From NCBI GenBank assembly GCA_025146135.1, contig CP102255.1, positions 1,798,001 through 1,862,000 on the forward strand: 64,000 nucleotides of DNA. Direction: 5' to 3'. How positions within the stretch are numbered: position 1 is the stretch's first letter; the number at the start of each line of letters is the position of its first letter. This stretch comes from Anaerotruncus colihominis (lineage in GTDB: Bacteria > Bacillota > Clostridia > Oscillospirales > Ruminococcaceae). Positions 17,308 to 26,644 of this stretch are shown here, piece after piece. The notes below the pieces were generated by a model. It was not told where the DNA came from and ran no database searches. It saw only the letters and a program-made list of their open reading frames with translations. The position numbers and the translations under genes were made by a program.

Positions 17308-18272
17308 GCGTCTTACTCGAAACCGTAGGACTGAAAAAATACTTTCAGACAGCCGCCGGCAAGCTGCACGCTGTCGACGATATCAATCTGAAAATCGGCA
17401 AGGGCGAAACGCTTGGCGTTGTCGGTGAATCAGGATGCGGAAAATCTACGCTCGGTCGCGTTATTCTGCGCCTTCTCGAAGCGGACGCGGGCCAAATCCT
17501 GTTTGAAGGAAAGGATATTTTGAAGCGGACGAAAGCTCAGATGAAGGATGTGCGCACACAGATGCAGATCATCTTTCAAGATCCATATTCAAGCCTGGAC
17601 CCGCGTATCAGCGTTATTGACCTGATCCGAGAGCCGATGGTCGTCAACAAACTGTACGGCGGCCGCGCCCAAACAGAACAGCGCGCGCTGGAGCTTATGG
17701 ATAAGGTGGGATTGGCGCGCAGGCTTGCAAACGCTTATCCGCATGAATTGGACGGAGGACGCCGCCAGCGCATCGGCGTGGCGCGCGCTCTGGCAGTCAA
17801 TCCAAAATTTATTGTCTGCGACGAACCGGTTTCCGCGCTTGATGTGTCCATCCAGGCGCAAATTTTGAACCTGCTGATGGATTTGCAGGACGAGCTTGGT
17901 CTGACCTATCTGTTCATCACACACGATTTATCTGTTGTGCGGCATATCTCAAATGAGATTATGGTCATGTATCTTGGGCAATGTATCGAGCGCGGCCCAT
18001 CAGCCGAAATTTTTGAGCGCCCCCTTCATCCTTACACCAGGGCGCTGCTCAATGCCATCCCCCACCCCGATCTGCGTATGCGCAGCCAGAAACTACAGAT
18101 CATCCGCGGCGAGGTTACAAACCCGATTGAGCCGAAGCCGGGATGCCGCTTTGCTGCCCGGTGCGATCGGTGCCATGAGGGTTGTACCGCAGCCGACCCG
18201 GCGCTGCGCGAGGTTTCGCCGGGACATTTTGCGGCATGTACGCTCTATGACGAAGGACGGGATGGCACATGA
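17304..18272 (+). CDS. ABC transporter ATP-binding protein, DppF/OppF type, with variant signature motif
   Basis: A 322-residue partner ATPase. Walker A is GESGCGKST (residues 41-49) and Walker B is [12 protein letters not shown]. The family signature, normally LSGGQRQR, reads LDGGRRQR (residues 149-156), so the signature Ser that contacts the ATP gamma-phosphate is replaced by Asp150. Asymmetric, one-site-degenerate ABC pairs are known, and here the DppD-like partner keeps a normal FSGG motif. The ATG follows AGGAGG and overlaps the upstream gene by 4 bases. The C-terminal extension has the expected cysteines ([14 protein letters not shown]). Confidence 0.88.
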
Positions 18273-18970
18273 AGCTCAATGAAAAGCACCATGCCGCGAT
18301 TGTGCTTGCTTTTTACCGCGCCCTGCGCGACGAATACGGTGAAACAGGGCTGCTCGCCTTTTCCATGGCACAGCGCCTTTACGGTGAACAGCGCGGCCGG
18401 CGTATGGCTCTGCGCGCCCTGCGCGACGGGCACAAGCTCGGCTACACGGAATACTTTGCTTACAGCGAATGGGAATGTACACCCGAGTTTTTTGATGTGA
18501 CAATGGACGCGCGTCCCGGCTGCGTGGATGAATGTGTCACCCGCTGCCCATGGGCAGACGTGTTTCGCGCCGCCGGAGAGCCGGAATGCGGCGAACGCTA
18601 CTGCGCGGACATCGACCGGTCGATTGTGCGCGGCTTTAACCCTGAGCTGCGCCTTGATCTTGACGAAACGCAGCACAGCGGCGGCGCCTGCCGTTTTCAT
18701 TTCCGAGACGAAGGCGTCACCCCGGACCTGTTCGAAAGCGGCGATGCGCTTAAAAAAGGGGAAACCATCCTGCCGTTCACGTACCATTGCGCCCATGTCT
18801 GGCGCGCTTATTGCGACATTATATCGGACGTGTTCGGCGACGCTGGCTGTACGCTGATCAGCCATGTGCGCGGGGATTTGCACAAAGCGTATGGAGATGC
18901 ATTTTTTAAAGCGCTCGATACGTTTTCGGAAATGGATTTTAACCGCCTGCCGGTTTTCACAACGGATTGA
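18269..18970 (+). CDS. L-2-amino-thiazoline-4-carboxylic acid hydrolase-family protein
   Basis: A 233-residue cytoplasmic protein that I assign to the ATC hydrolase family (PF14196 type). The namesake hydrolyses L-2-amino-delta2-thiazoline-4-carboxylate to S-carbamoylcysteine on the way to L-cysteine in Pseudomonas. Supporting pattern: a cysteine-rich middle (CVDECVTRCPW), then ECGERYCADIDRSIVRGFNPEL and SGGACRFHF, which matches the conserved C-x4-YC-x2-D ... FNP ... C-F layout of the family as I remember it. Many family members in clostridia have no known function and sit beside redox proteins. The start overlaps the dppF-like stop (ATGA), so it belongs to the operon. Family confidence moderate; the reaction is not established. 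Confidence 0.68.
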   Translation: MKLNEKHHAAIVLAFYRALRDEYGETGLLAFSMAQRLYGEQRGRRMALRALRDGHKLGYTEYFAYSEWECTPEFFDVTMDARPGCVDECVTRCPWADVFRAAGEPECGERYCADIDRSIVRGFNPELRLDLDETQHSGGACRFHFRDEGVTPDLFESGDALKKGETILPFTYHCAHVWRAYCDIISDVFGDAGCTLISHVRGDLHKAYGDAFFKALDTFSEMDFNRLPVFTTD

Positions 18971-19049
18971 TCAACCGGCATGGCCGAATGGCGGTGTGTC
19001 CGCTGTACGAGGCCTATTATCAAAAATATCAAACAGGCCCTAAAAAGAA

Positions 19050-19067
19050 CCGCCCTTCATCGGGCGG
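19050..19067 (+). other. Hairpin before the flavoprotein gene
   Basis: CCGCCC (19050-19055) pairs with GGGCGG (19062-19067), ending 6 bases before the CGGAGGAAAG ribosome site of the flavoprotein. It could modulate translation or stabilise a processed mRNA; there is no T-run. Confidence 0.4.
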
Positions 19068-19084
19068 CCAATCGGAGGAAAGCA

Positions 19085-20845
19085 ATGATACAGAAAGCAT
19101 CTCCCCATGACGTCATTGTCATCGGCAGCGGGGGCGGCGGACTGCGCGCCGCTATTGGCGCGGCCGAAGCCGGCGCGCGCACGCTTGTAATCTCGCGCGG
19201 AAAAGCGAACCGCAGCGGCGCGACGCTGCTTGCGGGCGCGAATATCAGTGCCGATATCGCCTGTGACGGTGCAAGCCTGTCCCGACTTGGCATCAGCGAC
19301 TGCAACAAAAATGATACGCGCGAGGCATGGTTTTCCGACCTGCTGCATGAAGGATTCTTTCTCAATAACCAGGAACTGGTATCGCTGTTTGTGGAAACAG
19401 CGGCCGATCGTGTGGAGGAGCTGGTTCATTGGGGCATGAAGGTCCGCGGCATGGAGGGAAAACGTGAATTGTCCGTCTTTGGTTCGGACATTCTCGATAC
19501 GCTGTACGCCAAAGCCAAGGCCTGCGGCGTTGAATTTATGGAGGATACCGTATTCTGTGACCTTGTGACGGAAAATAAGACGGTCGCAGGCGCTGTATGC
19601 CTCGGTCTCTACTCTGGCGAACTGCTCTATTTACCGGCAAAAGCGGTCGTCCTTGCGACAGGCGGCGCGCACAATGTTTTCCCGGTCAACAGCGGCTCGA
19701 CCGATCTGTGCGGCGAAGGACAGGCCGCTGCGCTGCGCGCCGGCGCGGAGCTTGTTGACATGGAAATGGTATCCTTCTGTCCGACAGTTACGCTGTATCC
19801 ATCGATGTACCGCGGCAATATCCTGCCGTATATCTTCTTTTCGACCGGCTATGGCAATCTGCGCAACAAGTATGGAAAAACCTTTACAGACAAATATCTC
19901 TCCAAAAAGGTGGAGCGTCTGGCGCTGGACAGCGAATGGAACAAGATGCTTCTGTCTTACGCCATTCAAAGTGAAATCAACGCTGGAAAGGGCACGCGCA
20001 CCGGCGGCGTATACTTCGACCTTGATTTGTATCCAAAGGAAATCCTTGAGGAGCTTTACACAGACCTGCCGCCGCTGAAAACGGGTATCTATGCGGATAT
20101 CATGAAAATCCTTGAGGCGGGACGCGCTCTGACGGTTACTCCGGCAGCGCACTATTTTGAAGGCGGCGTCCATGTTAATACAAATATGGAAACCGCTGTG
20201 CGCGGACTCTATGCGGCCGGCGAATGCGCCGGCGGGATGTTCGGCGCCAACCGTGTTTCCGCTGCGACAACGGAAATGCTTGTCGAGGGCGCGCGTGCAG
20301 GCAGCAGCGCCGGCGCCTACGCGCGCGAAGCCGGCTTGGCCGCCGCATCCAGCGATACGCTCGCTGCAATAGAATCCGAGCTGCTCCGTCCGTTTGCAAA
20401 CAGCGGACCGCGGCCCGGCACGCTCAAAAAAGAGATTCAGGATATTGCCGGCGGCTGTCTGACTGTAATCCGCAGCGGTGAAAAACTCGAACAGGCGCTT
20501 GGACAGTTGAATGACATGCAGGACAACGCACTCGGACAGATCGGCGTCACAGATCAAAACCGTATCTGTAACCGCCAATGGCTTGATTACCTCGAAGCGC
20601 GCAGTATGCTGCTCACGGCGCGGGCAATTGTCCGTTCTGCCCTGCTGCGCAGCGAAAGCCGGGGCGTCCATATCCGGGAGGATTGTTTTGTGACCGACAA
20701 TCAGGCGTTCTTTAAAAATACAGTCATCGAAAATACATCGCTTGCCAGCCGGCTGGACGACGTTAAAACGCCGTATATGCAGGCGCCGCGTGAGCGGATG
20801 CCCTACATCGACTATATTGAGCAGGTTGTCGAGAAGCTGAACTGA
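19085..20845 (+). CDS. FAD-dependent oxidoreductase, fumarate reductase/succinate dehydrogenase flavoprotein-like
   Basis: A 586-residue flavoprotein. The N-terminal dinucleotide-binding motif is VIGSGGGGLRAAIGAAEAGA (residues 12-31), and the C-terminal half has HYFEGGVHVNTNMETAVRGL (His356) and YAAGECAGGMFGANRVSAAT, corresponding to the FAD- and dicarboxylate-contacting parts of SdhA/FrdA/NadB. The helical C-terminal domain is present. The catalytic-Arg motif of true fumarate reductases (around HGxGxLxTExxRGEGG) is replaced by YGNLRNKYGKTF, so the substrate is probably not fumarate. The ATG with GGAGGAAAG upstream is used; the longer frame has no ribosome site. The next gene encodes a lone [2Fe-2S] domain, its probable electron partner. 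Confidence 0.85.
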   Translation: MIQKASPHDVIVIGSGGGGLRAAIGAAEAGARTLVISRGKANRSGATLLAGANISADIACDGASLSRLGISDCNKNDTREAWFSDLLHEGFFLNNQELVSLFVETAADRVEELVHWGMKVRGMEGKRELSVFGSDILDTLYAKAKACGVEFMEDTVFCDLVTENKTVAGAVCLGLYSGELLYLPAKAVVLATGGAHNVFPVNSGSTDLCGEGQAAALRAGAELVDMEMVSFCPTVTLYPSMYRGNILPYIFFSTGYGNLRNKYGKTFTDKYLSKKVERLALDSEWNKMLLSYAIQSEINAGKGTRTGGVYFDLDLYPKEILEELYTDLPPLKTGIYADIMKILEAGRALTVTPAAHYFEGGVHVNTNMETAVRGLYAAGECAGGMFGANRVSAATTEMLVEGARAGSSAGAYAREAGLAAASSDTLAAIESELLRPFANSGPRPGTLKKEIQDIAGGCLTVIRSGEKLEQALGQLNDMQDNALGQIGVTDQNRICNRQWLDYLEARSMLLTARAIVRSALLRSESRGVHIREDCFVTDNQAFFKNTVIENTSLASRLDDVKTPYMQAPRERMPYIDYIEQVVEKLN

Positions 20846-20880
20846 CCGGCAAAATCAGCCGCAGATACAGGAGGAATCCG

Positions 20881-21189
20881 ATGAGAACCATCGCTACAAC
20901 GATCCGGCGGTACAGCGCGGAAAAGGGCGCTTATTCGCAGGAATATACCGTCCCGGTGGACGAGCACGAGGTCCTGTCCGTTATGAATGTGCTGGAATAT
21001 ATTTATACACATTTGGACGATACGCTCGCATTCTTTTCGCATGCGGCCTGCAAGCAGGCGGCATGCGGAAAGTGCCTGATCAAAATCAATGGGAAACCGC
21101 GCCTGGCCTGTAAAGAGCGCGCCGATACGGACGAGCTGCTGCTCGAACCGGCAGGCAAAACGGTTATCCGCGACCTGATCAGCAAATAG
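20881..21189 (+). CDS. Stand-alone [2Fe-2S] protein, like the N-terminal domain of SdhB/FrdB
   Basis: A 102-residue protein equal to the ferredoxin-like N-terminal half of succinate dehydrogenase/fumarate reductase iron-sulfur subunits. The cluster cysteines are Cys57, Cys62, Cys65 and Cys77 (C-x4-C-G-x-C-x11-C), with a beta-strand N-terminus (TIRRYSAEKGAYSQEYTVPV). The C-terminal [4Fe-4S]/[3Fe-4S] domain of the usual 240-residue subunit is absent and the gene ends at a clean stop followed by a strong terminator, so it is not a truncation at a contig edge. GGAGG is 6 bases upstream of the ATG. It probably carries electrons to or from the flavoprotein. Confidence 0.82.
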   Translation: MRTIATTIRRYSAEKGAYSQEYTVPVDEHEVLSVMNVLEYIYTHLDDTLAFFSHAACKQAACGKCLIKINGKPRLACKERADTDELLLEPAGKTVIRDLISK

Positions 21190-21200
21190 CGTCGATTCAG

Positions 21201-21238
21201 AAAAGGCGTACCCAACCGCTGGTTGGGTACGCCTTTTT
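21201..21238. terminator. Strong bidirectional terminator
   Basis: A 17-bp perfect stem, AAAAGGCGTACCCAACC / GGTTGGGTACGCCTTTT, with a GCT loop, rich in T on the 3' side in both directions. It separates the convergent flavoprotein operon and the end of the cobalamin operon. Confidence 0.93.
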
Positions 21239-21258
21239 CCATTTCCGCGGCCTTATTT

Positions 21259-21903
21259 TCAGCGCGCGCCTTCCAGGCCATACAGCAGCGCATTGATAAT
21301 CGCGGCGGCAACGTTGCTGCCGCCCTTGCGGCCGCGCGCAACAATATACGGCACATCCGTTTTCAGGATCAGTTCCTTTGATTCGACAACGTTTACAAAG
21401 CCGACCGGAACGCCGATGATCAGCGCCGGATGCAGTTTCCCCTCCCCGATCAGCTCATAAAGGCGAATCAGGGCCGTCGGCGCGTTGCCGACAGCAAAAA
21501 TGAACGGGCGCTTCAGCGCACACGCCTTATCCATGCAAGCAGTCGCACGTGTTGTACCGTTTGCACGCGCGGCTTCGGCAACATCTTCGTCAGACATAAA
21601 GCACAGCGTCTCCCCACCGAATCGCGCAAGGCTTTTTTTGTTGATGCCCGCGCGTGCCATCTGTGTATCGGTAACAACCGGTACGCCGGCGGACAGCGCA
21701 GCGCGGCCCGCTTCTATCGCGCCCGGCGAAAAGACGAGGTTCTGTGCATAGTCAAAGTCAGCCGTCGTATGGATCACGCGCCGAACGATCAGGTCGGTTT
21801 CTTCATCGAGACGAACGCCCTGTGCGTCAAGCTCCTGTGCAATCATCTCAAAGCTGCGGCGCTCGATGTCCGCAGGCAGCATGGTTTCAAATGGATACGT
21901 CAT
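21259..21903 (-). CDS. cbiC: Precorrin-8X / cobalt-precorrin-8 methylmutase
   Basis: A 215-residue enzyme that moves the methyl group from C-11 to C-12 of (cobalt-)precorrin-8 to give (cobyrinate) hydrogenobyrinate. Family features: VIHTTADFDYAQNLVF with the catalytic His, the VPVVTDTQMARAGINK segment, and the C-terminal PALIIGVPVGFVNVVESKELI. The ATG has AAGGGGG upstream; an in-frame longer version would run into the cobA gene without support. Last gene of the cobalamin operon, 10 bp after cobA, closed by the shared terminator. Confidence 0.93.
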   Translation of the reverse strand: MTYPFETMLPADIERRSFEMIAQELDAQGVRLDEETDLIVRRVIHTTADFDYAQNLVFSPGAIEAGRAALSAGVPVVTDTQMARAGINKKSLARFGGETLCFMSDEDVAEAARANGTTRATACMDKACALKRPFIFAVGNAPTALIRLYELIGEGKLHPALIIGVPVGFVNVVESKELILKTDVPYIVARGRKGGSNVAAAIINALLYGLEGAR

Positions 21904-21913
21904 ACGCGCCCCC

Positions 21914-22438
21914 TTACATCTCAATGCCGCGCCGCGCCGAAACGCCCCGGTCATACGGATGCTTGACTTTTTTGATTTCGGAAACATAATCAGCAGCCTC
22001 AATCAGCCAATCCGGCGGATTTCGCCCGGTCATCACAAGCTCGAGCCGCTCCGGCTTTTGCTCCACAAGGCTGCGCAGCAAATCCTCGTCGATGAGCTGA
22101 CAGGACAGCGCGCCCATCACCTCGTCGAGCACCAGCAGGTCGCACGCGCCGGCGCGCGCCTGCTCAACGGCGGTGAGCAAATTTTTTGTATTGAGATCAT
22201 ACGTCTGCTGCAATTCACGCTCATCCATCTGAAACGTAAATTTTTCACTCGCCTTGCCGCGCAGCACCGTAATGCCCGGAATATGTGCGAGCGCGCGCAG
22301 CTCTCCGGTTTCCTGACCTTTGAGAAACTGCACCAGCAGCACCTTCATCCCACAGCCCGCCGCGCGTACCGCCAGGCCGGTTGCGGCTGTTGTCTTTCCC
22401 TTACCGTCGCCGCAGTAAATATGAATAAGCCCTTTCAT
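21914..22438 (-). CDS. cobA: Cob(I)yrinic acid a,c-diamide adenosyltransferase (CobA/CobO/BtuR type)
   Basis: A 174-residue P-loop enzyme that adds the 5'-deoxyadenosyl group from ATP to Co(I) corrinoids. The N-terminus [24 protein letters not shown] carries the unusual CobA P-loop; VLLVQFLKG and [10 protein letters not shown] follow, and the C-terminal [30 protein letters not shown] is typical. It overlaps cbiP by 4 bases (ATGA), so it is translated in the cobalamin operon. Confidence 0.95.
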   Translation of the reverse strand: MKGLIHIYCGDGKGKTTAATGLAVRAAGCGMKVLLVQFLKGQETGELRALAHIPGITVLRGKASEKFTFQMDERELQQTYDLNTKNLLTAVEQARAGACDLLVLDEVMGALSCQLIDEDLLRSLVEQKPERLELVMTGRNPPDWLIEAADYVSEIKKVKHPYDRGVSARRGIEM

Positions 22439-23937
22439 ATGCCTTCCTCCAAAATACGGTAAATTTTTTTCATATTGAGGTGTTCACGCGCCGCGTTTGC
22501 CAACAGATCATACTGCGCCTGCCGGTGCGATGCAGCGTCGAAGGCTGTGACAGCATCCGCATCCAAACCTTTGGCCGCACACAGCGCGGTAATCAACCCT
22601 TGTACGCTTTCCTCACGGTCGAACAGTCCATGTACATACGTACCATATACATTTTGGCAGGCGCAGCCATCAACCTTTTCTCTGCCGTCGAGCGTACGCA
22701 GACAGGTTAAAGGCGCGGCGGAATCCGTGCGCCCCATATGAATCTCATACCCTTCGACCGGCGCGCCGGAAAGCCCCGCCAACAGACCGCTGGCCGGCGC
22801 GAATGTACCTGTGACACGTTCGCGCGTCTTTTCACGGGCAAAAACGGTATCGACCGGCAACAACCCGATTCCATCAAGCGCACCGCCGTGCTCCACGCCG
22901 TCGGGATCGCACAGCGTCCGCCCGAGCATCTGGTAGCCGCCGCAAATTCCCAATACAGGGCCGCCGGACGCAGCATGCTTTTTAATCAACGCTTCAAGTC
23001 CGCTTTGACGCAGCCACAAAAGATCGCTCATTGTATTCTTGGTGCCCGGTAAAATCACAAGGTCGGGCGTTCCAAAATCACAGACACGCCCGACATAGCG
23101 CACGGAAACGCCGCCGACCAGCTCCAGGGGATTGAAATCGGTAAAGTTTGAGATATGCGGCAAACGCATCACCGCGATATCAACGGCCTGCGCAGCACGG
23201 CGCTCTGCCAGCCGGTCCGAAAGGCTGTCCTCATCGTCGATATCGACATGCAGATACGGCATCACGCCGGCGACCGGCACGCCGGTGATCTCCTCAATCA
23301 TGGAAAGCCCTGGGGCCAGAATTGTTTTATCCCCGCGGAATTTATTGATCACAAGGCCCTTGACAAGCGCGCGTTCCGCCTCCTCCAAAAGGAGCATGGT
23401 TCCGGCGAGCGATGCAAATACACCTCCGCGGTCGATATCCCCGACCAACAGCACAGGCGCGCGGACAAGCCTGGCCAGCCCCATATTGACGATATCATCC
23501 GCCTTCAGATTAATTTCAGCCGGGCTGCCCGCACCCTCGATGACAATAATATCATACTGTCCGGCCAGCTTATCATACGCCTTTTGAATCTCAGGTATGA
23601 GCGTGCGCTTCATTTGAAAATATGCGGCCGCGCTCATATTTCCGCGCACCTCGCCATTCACAATCACCTGCGAGCCTGTGTCGCTGGACGGTTTGAGCAA
23701 AATGGGATTCATCCAGACAGAAGGGGCGATTCCGGCGGCCTGCGCCTGCACAGCCTGAGCGCGGCCCATTTCAAGACCGTCGTCCGTAATAAATGAATTG
23801 AGCGCCATATTCTGTGATTTAAACGGCGCAACTGTATAGCCATCCTGTGCAAAAACACGGCAAAGCGCCGTTGCAAGCAGACTCTTTCCCGCGCTTGAAG
23901 CCGTTCCCTGCACCATAATTGCCTGCGCCATCGTCAC
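22435..23937 (-). CDS. cbiP: Cobyric acid synthase (glutamine-hydrolysing)
   Basis: A 500-residue amidotransferase (CbiP/CobQ) that amidates carboxylates b, d, e and g of adenosyl-cobyrinate a,c-diamide. The N-terminal dethiobiotin-synthetase-like ATP domain begins [20 protein letters not shown] and contains [11 protein letters not shown]; the C-terminal glutaminase domain has the nucleophile in [12 protein letters not shown] and a late catalytic His in [10 protein letters not shown]. The start overlaps the decarboxylase stop by 4 bases. Length and motifs are normal. Confidence 0.95.
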   Translation of the reverse strand: MTMAQAIMVQGTASSAGKSLLATALCRVFAQDGYTVAPFKSQNMALNSFITDDGLEMGRAQAVQAQAAGIAPSVWMNPILLKPSSDTGSQVIVNGEVRGNMSAAAYFQMKRTLIPEIQKAYDKLAGQYDIIVIEGAGSPAEINLKADDIVNMGLARLVRAPVLLVGDIDRGGVFASLAGTMLLLEEAERALVKGLVINKFRGDKTILAPGLSMIEEITGVPVAGVMPYLHVDIDDEDSLSDRLAERRAAQAVDIAVMRLPHISNFTDFNPLELVGGVSVRYVGRVCDFGTPDLVILPGTKNTMSDLLWLRQSGLEALIKKHAASGGPVLGICGGYQMLGRTLCDPDGVEHGGALDGIGLLPVDTVFAREKTRERVTGTFAPASGLLAGLSGAPVEGYEIHMGRTDSAAPLTCLRTLDGREKVDGCACQNVYGTYVHGLFDREESVQGLITALCAAKGLDADAVTAFDAASHRQAQYDLLANAAREHLNMKKIYRILEEGI

Positions 23938-24986
23938 ATTTCCCCCAAAACGGCGCCTATAGCCGCTATCAATTGTTCATTTTCATTATGCATTTTAACT
24001 GCTGCTCGATAGAACCGATTATCGAGTCCACGATAATTTCCGCAGGGTCGGATCATAATGCCGCGTTCAGCCAACCGCTGTTCCAAATCCCGGCAGGCAT
24101 TCAGTTTAAAAAAGATATAATTGGCCCGTGAGCCGAACACCACTGCGCCGATTCCGTCAAGCGCCTGGGTTAAATATCCGCGTTCCTGCCGGACAATCTG
24201 GCGGACGCGCGCCACATATCCTTCGTCGGCAAGCGCCGCCACCCCCGCGATCTGTGCGGGAACAGATATATTCCACGGAGGCTCGCAAATACTCATCGCG
24301 TGCAGCCGTTCCCCATCCGCGCAAAGCAAATATCCCAGGCGCAAGCCCGCCAGAGCATACAGCTTTGTAAAGGCCCGCAAAATTGCCAGATTGGGATAAG
24401 CTGCCAAAAATTCTTTCATTGTCTGTGTGTTCGGATCGTCGAGAAATGAAATGAAGCATTCGTCAATCAGTAAAACCACCCTGCACGCCTCGCAGCGTTT
24501 TAAAATACGTAAAAGCAGCGCCTGATCAGCAGGTTGTCCCGTTGGATTATTGGGATTGCAGAGGATCACCACATCCAGCGCAGGATTAATTTTTTTTATA
24601 ATGGTTTCTGTCAGTCTAAATGCGTCCTTTTCATACAATGTGTGATACGATATGCTGCATCCTACAGCCGCCAATGCACGCTCATATTCTGAAAAGGTTG
24701 GCGCAAGCGTCAGTGCGCGGCGCGGCCGAAGCGCCTGAACAAATCGAAAAATCAAATCTGCAGCGCCATTTCCAAAATGAATCCAATCTTTTGGAACCGC
24801 CTCATGCTGTGCGAGTGCGGCGGTCAGATCTCGGCAGAATGGGTCCGGATAATTGTCCCATGCTTCCATCGATGCGACCAGAGCATGCCCGACTGTTTCG
24901 GGAAGCCCAAGCGGACTGATATTCGATGAAAAATCGAGCGCCGCGCGGCGGCCATAAAGATCTCCACCGTGTGCCGTTCTGTCCAT
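23934..24986 (-). CDS. cobD: L-threonine-O-3-phosphate decarboxylase (CobD, Salmonella naming)
   Basis: A 350-residue PLP enzyme of the histidinol-phosphate aminotransferase fold. In cobalamin operons this family makes (R)-1-amino-2-propanol phosphate, the nucleotide-loop linker. Seen: the N-terminal [26 protein letters not shown], the PLP-lysine segment [18 protein letters not shown], and the C-terminal [20 protein letters not shown] that is typical of CobD. I use the ATG 9 bases after GGGAGG rather than an in-frame TTG that abuts it. Its place beside cbiB, which uses the product, supports the role over a histidine-pathway one. Confidence 0.9.
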   Translation of the reverse strand: MDRTAHGGDLYGRRAALDFSSNISPLGLPETVGHALVASMEAWDNYPDPFCRDLTAALAQHEAVPKDWIHFGNGAADLIFRFVQALRPRRALTLAPTFSEYERALAAVGCSISYHTLYEKDAFRLTETIIKKINPALDVVILCNPNNPTGQPADQALLLRILKRCEACRVVLLIDECFISFLDDPNTQTMKEFLAAYPNLAILRAFTKLYALAGLRLGYLLCADGERLHAMSICEPPWNISVPAQIAGVAALADEGYVARVRQIVRQERGYLTQALDGIGAVVFGSRANYIFFKLNACRDLEQRLAERGIMIRPCGNYRGLDNRFYRAAVKMHNENEQLIAAIGAVLGEM

Positions 24987-25080
24987 ACAAAACAACCTCC
25001 CTCATTCTTCGATTCTCAAACAGTCCCTTGACTGTCCACATAATCAGTATCAGTGGATGCGCAGTGTGCGGCAACTGTTT

Positions 25081-26049
25081 TTAAAGCAGAATCGCAGCAG
25101 CCATTCGGACGCCCATGAATAAAACCAACGCCAAAACAGAAGCGCCATACATCAGCCGGCAGGTGCGCGGAATATCCTGCGCGCAGACCGGGCGAATGAA
25201 ATCCCCGATCGTCGGCTTTCGATGCAGAACACCACCATAATACGCGTCGCCCGCCAGACACACGCCGAGCGCGCCCGCACATGCGGCTTCTGTCTGCGCG
25301 CTGTTGGGACTGGCATGTTTTCTGCGGTCGCGCCGCCAGATGCGCGCGGCGCCGCGCGCGTCCAGCCCAAGCGGAGCAGCCGCCGCGATCATCAAAAGCG
25401 CCGACACACGTGCGGGAATCCAGTTGAGCAGATCGTCCAGCCGCGCGGACCAGCGTCCGAAGTCCATGTAGCATTCATTTTGATAGCCAACCATCGAGTC
25501 AAGCGTGTTGACTGCCTTGTAGAAAAAGCCAAGCGGGGCGCCTCCAAGCGCAAGAAAGAACAGCGGCGCGATCACACCGTCAGACGCGTTTTCCGCTACT
25601 GTCTCGACGGCCGCCTTTGTCACCCCACTTTGCGTCAGATCCTCTGTATCGCGTCCAACGATCATCGACACAGCCCGCCGTGCGGCAGGCAGATCGTCCG
25701 CATTAAGAGCGTCGTAAACACGCAAGCTCTCGATACACAGATCCTTTGCAGCGATCAACTGATAGCACATCAAAGTCTGTAAACACAATGCAAGCCATCG
25801 GTTCACATGGCCAGCGCACCACAACAGAATCCATGCAGCGGCCGCGCAGGCGACCGGAACCATGAATGCCAATACAGCCCCGGCCATGCGGCGGCCCTTT
25901 GGCGTATCGGGAAAAACACGGCGCAAAAACGGCTCGGCCTGTGAAATCAGCCATCCGATCAGCCGGACAGGATGCGGCAGCCAATGCGGATCGCCAAAAA
26001 ATACATCCAGCAGAAACCCAAGCGCCACCGTCCAAATGCAGTCAAACAA
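25081..26049 (-). CDS. cbiB: Adenosylcobinamide-phosphate synthase (CbiB)
   Basis: A 322-residue integral membrane protein that joins aminopropanol (phosphate) to adenosylcobyric acid. Family landmarks: FLLDVFFGDPHWLPHPVRLIGWLI at the N-terminus, ETVAENASDGVIAPLFF and FYKAVNTLDSMVGYQNECYMDFG in the middle, and RDRRKHASPNSAQTEAACAGALGV. Several hydrophobic helices. The best start is TTG; the AGGGGG of the ribosome site overlaps the end of the upstream phosphatase gene. An alternative start is hard to exclude. Confidence 0.93.
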   Translation of the reverse strand: MFDCIWTVALGFLLDVFFGDPHWLPHPVRLIGWLISQAEPFLRRVFPDTPKGRRMAGAVLAFMVPVACAAAAWILLWCAGHVNRWLALCLQTLMCYQLIAAKDLCIESLRVYDALNADDLPAARRAVSMIVGRDTEDLTQSGVTKAAVETVAENASDGVIAPLFFLALGGAPLGFFYKAVNTLDSMVGYQNECYMDFGRWSARLDDLLNWIPARVSALLMIAAAAPLGLDARGAARIWRRDRRKHASPNSAQTEAACAGALGVCLAGDAYYGGVLHRKPTIGDFIRPVCAQDIPRTCRLMYGASVLALVLFMGVRMAAAILL

Positions 26050-26055
26050 ACCGCT

Positions 26056-26643
26056 TCATCCCCCTATTGGCTGAATATCAAAAAGCGCCTGTTCGCGTAT
26101 CCACGCGTCAGATGTTGTTTTTGCGGCCCATCCGCATAAGGGAGCTGCCTGCCAGGCATAAAAGCTTTGCGCCTCCCGAGCGTTTGCATATCGCTCCAGG
26201 ATCGCCATCAGCGTGCCGCCGTGCGCAACGAATGCGGCGCGCGCGATTTTGTCGCGTATGCACAGGCGGACAGCATGTCCGAACGCCGCACAGCAGCGCG
26301 AGCGAAACGCCGCTGCGCTTTCGCCGCCGGGCGGCGCGTCAAGCTCACCCGCAATCCAGGCCCGATACCGGCTGTCGCCGCAGAGCTGCGCATATTTTTT
26401 CCCTTCGAACGCTCCGAAATCACATTCGCGCAGATCCTCCAAAATGAGCGGTTTGCAGCCGCCGAACAACAACTGCGCCGTCTGCCGGCATCGGAGCATC
26501 GGGCTTATATAGACGCGCTCCACCTGCGGATAACTTGGAATGGGAACGGGCAGCGGCTGCATAATCGGTTCATCGGTGCGGCCAATATAACGTTTTTCCA
26601 AATTTCCGGGCGTCGGCGCGTGCCTGATCAAAAGCAGCTCCAT
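26056..26643 (-). CDS. cobC: Histidine phosphatase, probable alpha-ribazole phosphatase (CobC)
   Basis: A 195-residue phosphoglycerate-mutase-like phosphatase. The catalytic motif is LIRHAPTPGN near the N-terminus, with the second catalytic His in AFVAHGGTLMAI and the acidic segment LRECDFGAFEGKKYAQL typical of CobC. In this operon it most likely removes phosphate from alpha-ribazole 5'-phosphate or adenosylcobalamin 5'-phosphate. The ATG lies directly after the stop of the upstream CobU-like gene; the frame is open further upstream, through that gene, but this is an overlap artefact. Confidence 0.88.
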   Translation of the reverse strand: MELLLIRHAPTPGNLEKRYIGRTDEPIMQPLPVPIPSYPQVERVYISPMLRCRQTAQLLFGGCKPLILEDLRECDFGAFEGKKYAQLCGDSRYRAWIAGELDAPPGGESAAAFRSRCCAAFGHAVRLCIRDKIARAAFVAHGGTLMAILERYANAREAQSFYAWQAAPLCGWAAKTTSDAWIREQALFDIQPIGG

Positions 26644-26644
26644 G

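Noticed and set aside
19631..20671. A 346-codon open frame opposite the flavoprotein
   Set aside because: Antisense shadow of a well-supported FAD enzyme.
20881..21189. Truncated sdhB pseudogene
   Set aside because: The reading frame is clean, keeps all four cluster cysteines and ends at a proper stop right before a terminator, so a functional small protein is more likely.
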